NCBI GenBank assembly: GCA_003342815.1
Contig: PTEX01000233.1
Coordinates: 620,001 to 684,000 of the forward strand
Source: Eudromia elegans
Lineage: Eukaryota; Chordata; Aves; Tinamiformes; Tinamidae
Length of the DNA: 64,000 nt
Direction: 5' to 3'
The notes below the pieces were generated by a model. That model saw only the letters and a program-made list of their open reading frames with translations, was not told the origin of the DNA and did no database searches. Each line of letters begins with the position of its first letter. The stretch's first letter is position 1. Made by a program: the position numbers and the translations under genes. Below, in pieces: positions 60,601-64,000 of this stretch.

Positions 60601-63600
60601 ACAAGCAAACGATCTCCCTTCTCTCTCCCCAAAATCATGTCAACACCCAGTATTAATGACACACAAAGGTGAAATAGTTATTTAATGTAATATTCCTGCT
60701 ATTTTTTTACTCCACTATTTATAGTCAGATGAAACAGAGCTTGAAAACTATGATATTTTTTTTTCCTTTTTTTTTCCTTTTAATGCCTATCATGGTAAAA
60801 TGCTACTGNCACCTGGAAAAATTAATATGCACCTCAAATGCATACAAAGTGCAACTACTCTTACAGTTCTGTTTCTGTCAAAAATTTTACACTGAAGTGA
60901 AATTCAGGTGTCTTGTACCTAAAATTGCCTAAAATTGAAAATAATATTGAAACATAGTAATCATCCCTCCTTCCCGGCAATCACTACACTACAGACAATT
61001 TAGAACTTAAAATTAAGAGCAATCTAAATGAGTTTAAGTATACAAATGAACAATTAGAAAAGACAAAACCCAATGCTGCTCTGTAGAGGCAGCTCTCCCT
61101 AGACCATATTGGTTTGTTATTCCAAGTTAGATTCAAATAATTTTTAAAACATATATTAATTTCACTTTTTTTTTCCTACTTGAGTCGTTAAAACATGGAT
61201 TTGAAATTTTTTCAGTGTCATGCTTATGGATATTTTGCATGCATAAGTATTCCCCAAAACTTAGCCTGCTGGTCTGATTTGTCTTCTTCTTAGACTCATA
61301 ATCTAGTCCAGAAATCTCCTTACATTTTTAGGAGACATGCTGTATTATTGAACACTAAAATAATTTTTATAGTCCAAGAGTTTCATTGTTTGCATAGTGT
61401 CTCTTGAAGAGCAAGATCATAAACAAATACAATAAGAAAATTAATAATTAAAAAGAAAGAGAAGATTTAATTGTGAAAGTCTAGAATATATATGTATTTT
61501 GTAGTGCCTGGTAAAGTGCCTGATTAAAGCATATTTCCCAAAGTATTTTCTATCATTTTTTCCAAAGAAACTGGAGAATGTTCACTAACAGATTGACCTA
61601 AGACAAATATTATTCAAAAGAAGGAACTTGTATACTTGTGCTTCTTTGTTATTGGTTCTTGTATGTCAAAATAGAAATCATATACTATAAAATTTATTTT
61701 GTGATCGATCATATTTTTTGAATTCAATCATAATGGAAAAAAAAACCTCAGTAGTACATAATGAAAACCTAGAAAATGACATAATTGTGGTCCATTGATC
61801 ACTCACTTGGTTGTGCTGTGTCTCAGATGTGCAGTGAGGCACACATATTTTTGGTTCTTCTACTTAAAAAAGAAAATTGTGGACATTTCATATAGCAATA
61901 AAAATCTATATCCTTTATATCTGCAGTGAAAGTTTCTGAATAAAGCAGGAAAACAGGCTAAATGAAAAATACAGATGTGAGTCAAAGCAGATAGGAACTG
62001 GAAACTAAAAAGTATACAGAAAGCTAAAAAGCAAATATAGGAATAATCCTTGTAGAATCACCATGTAGCTTGTACAAGTGCCAAGTAAGATAGTGTTATC
62101 TATGTGTGTATTTATTTTCAGATCACTTTGTCAATCACTGAAGTGATCTCGAAGGCTGAAAGCCAGGCAAAAATCAAATCAGTTATTTTGTATTTCTAAT
62201 TGTTTTCTCAGCTGTTTTATGTAAAAACATGGCATAGTTATTTCTTTTTAAATACCATAGAAATGATAACACTTAAAATGCAGGTAATGGCACCAAATTT
62301 GAGCTTGTGCTTACTATTGAAGTTCAGTTTATCTGCTGTTTTATATCAGAAAAAAAATTAAGAAAAAATGAGCTATATTTAGTTTATGTTCTTGTTTCTC
62401 ATAATATTGCAATTAATGTATGTTCTGGAATAAGTAATTTTAGTTGTCAAGAAAGCACATCATAATGATGAATTTTGTATAATTTATATTTTGAACTTTT
62501 AGTTAGAATTTCTAATTAATTCACACCACAAATATATGGTTAATCTGAATAAAAAATATTGGTCCAATGAGAATACATAAGAAAATAGAGAAATAACAAT
62601 TCCTCATTTAAAAATAAATGAGAGAAACTTCATTATTTCATCATCAAGTGAAGTTGCTTTCTTTTTAATGAAAGTACAGTCAAAGATAAAGAAAAGGATT
62701 ACAGATATTCATAAAAACAAAACAAATCAAAAGAAAAAAGCTTACAGGCTTACAAAAACCTTAGCTGAGAAGAGTTATGCTTACCTTAGTTTTGAAATTA
62801 AAGCTACAACAGAATTGAAGAGAGACAAATGAAACAAGGACATGCTCTTTGTAGTAATGTAGTGTGGATCACACTCATTCCTTGCAACGTCATCAATGAA
62901 GTGAGAGTAAACCATGTCTTTGAAGGAGAAAGCAACTCAACTATAGGTCAACTTCCAGCATACTTTAACTTTACTATCTACACACTTCCTTAAAAAAAAA
63001 AAAAAAAAAATCAAAAAAAAAAATCTGATTTTCAAAGTGTCTTATTATTTGTGAGAGATGATCTGCATTGGCATTTCGCAAGATATGTCTCACAATTTTG
63101 TATCAAACTTTCTTCACATAAAACCCATCTTATGTTGAGAAATGCTATTGGACATCTCTAATCTGCAAAATTAATATTAATAGGTAAAACAATAGATAAA
63201 ACAGAAACAGTGAATATTTCTTTACATATCAGGGATTAAATTTTTGAAATTTAGGAATAAACTTGCTTAAAGAAAAAAAGAATGTGCTGGAAAAGTAAGA
63301 AATTGATTAATGCTTCAGAAAATACTACATCTCATGCATTTGTTTATGATTTCTTCCAAAGAAGAAATGCAGGGGGTTTTTTTTCTNACATGAAAGTATT
63401 TGTCACAAAATGTGAGGAAAAAAAAAAAAAAGGAAGAAAACTATGCTAAACCCAAAAGAATAGCATTACTCAAAGGAATTAGATTTTGAATATATTTTCC
63501 TTTTTTATCAAAGATAATTTTAAGCCAACATGACATAATTTTAAAGAAAAAATCCACTAAAACTGTAATTCTTACCATCTCGATTACATATTTTCATAAA

Positions 63601-64000
63601 TCCTATACAAAACTGTAACATATGAAAGTATAACCGTATAACCAAAACAATCACAATCTCTAAGCTATTTTATTCTTATAATTTTATTTATTTATTTGTA
63701 TATAACACAGATCTTGAGATAAATCTCTGTTGAGGAATTACTTTTTATTTTTGCAAGCACTAGGACAGCACTATGGGTTCATCTATCATATAAAGAGTCA
63801 CTTATATTGATTTTTTCATCAGTCATTTGCTGGATGCAAAATATTATAGCCAAAGGGAATTTATTTTGAACAACTTATTATGTTAGAATATAAAAGTCAC
63901 CCTGTTAAACCAGGTGGCAGTTCCACTTCTAACACATACTAAAAATCAAATTAAATATAACCTCATCTGCTATACTTTCTCAGCCTCTAACATTCATCTG
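57626..64000. other. Unique AT-rich non-coding sequence
   Basis: No gene was recognised. An exon-like segment (57651-57703) between a T-rich acceptor and a GAG/gtagg donor is noted as a weak candidate. AT-repeats lie at 58066-58102 and an A19 run at 62992-63010. Single Ns occur at 58990, 60809 and 63387. 60360-60560 is unique mixed-composition sequence. Confidence 0.5.
62992..63010. repeat. Poly-A run (19 A)
   Basis: A19 followed by 'tc' and a further A11. No retro-insertion with flanking duplication was recognised upstream. Confidence 0.92.

Overview
The window looks like a gene-poor, AT-rich stretch of a bird genome. The main evidence is several CR1 LINE copies whose 3' ends carry the short CR1-type tail built on ATTCTATG (for example 41572-41599 and 29190-29206), together with much older CR1/L2-type fossils. 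I could not identify any intact host protein-coding gene, rRNA, tRNA or CRISPR array. The order or species cannot be set from the sequence alone. Two N blocks (147 N and 57 N) inside purine/pyrimidine microsatellites, plus scattered single Ns, show a draft assembly.

Layout. 1-11 kb: unique AT-rich sequence, an internally deleted CR1 fragment (1945-2425), an L2/MIR-like tail (about 6445-6562) and a 1.2 kb CR1 (9905-11097). Just beyond that CR1 is an unrecognised minus-strand coding-like segment (11147-11500). 15-16 kb: an ancient repeat and a possible solo LTR (15061-15569). 18-25 kb: a short plus-strand CR1 3' end, a purine microsatellite with a gap, and a 1.8 kb minus-strand CR1. 27.5-28.3 kb: a probable solo LTR on the minus strand, with CCAAT, TATA, splice-donor and polyadenylation signals in the expected order. 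30.2-33.4 kb: a very old, almost contiguous CR1-type LINE in which endonuclease and ORF1 esterase blocks can still be read. 36.2 kb: a near-perfect hairpin. 39.2 kb: a candidate exon of 119 nt with good splice sites. 41.6-46.2 kb: two CR1 copies in the same orientation, the second reaching the endonuclease domain. 46-64 kb: mostly unique AT-rich sequence with simple repeats.

No genes here work together in a pathway. The readable coding content is retrotransposon reverse transcriptase, endonuclease and C-terminal segments, all broken. The window is best read as intergenic or large-intron sequence. The two exon candidates and the hairpin are the places where an unannotated transcript might exist. 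I did not find a convincing new biological system.
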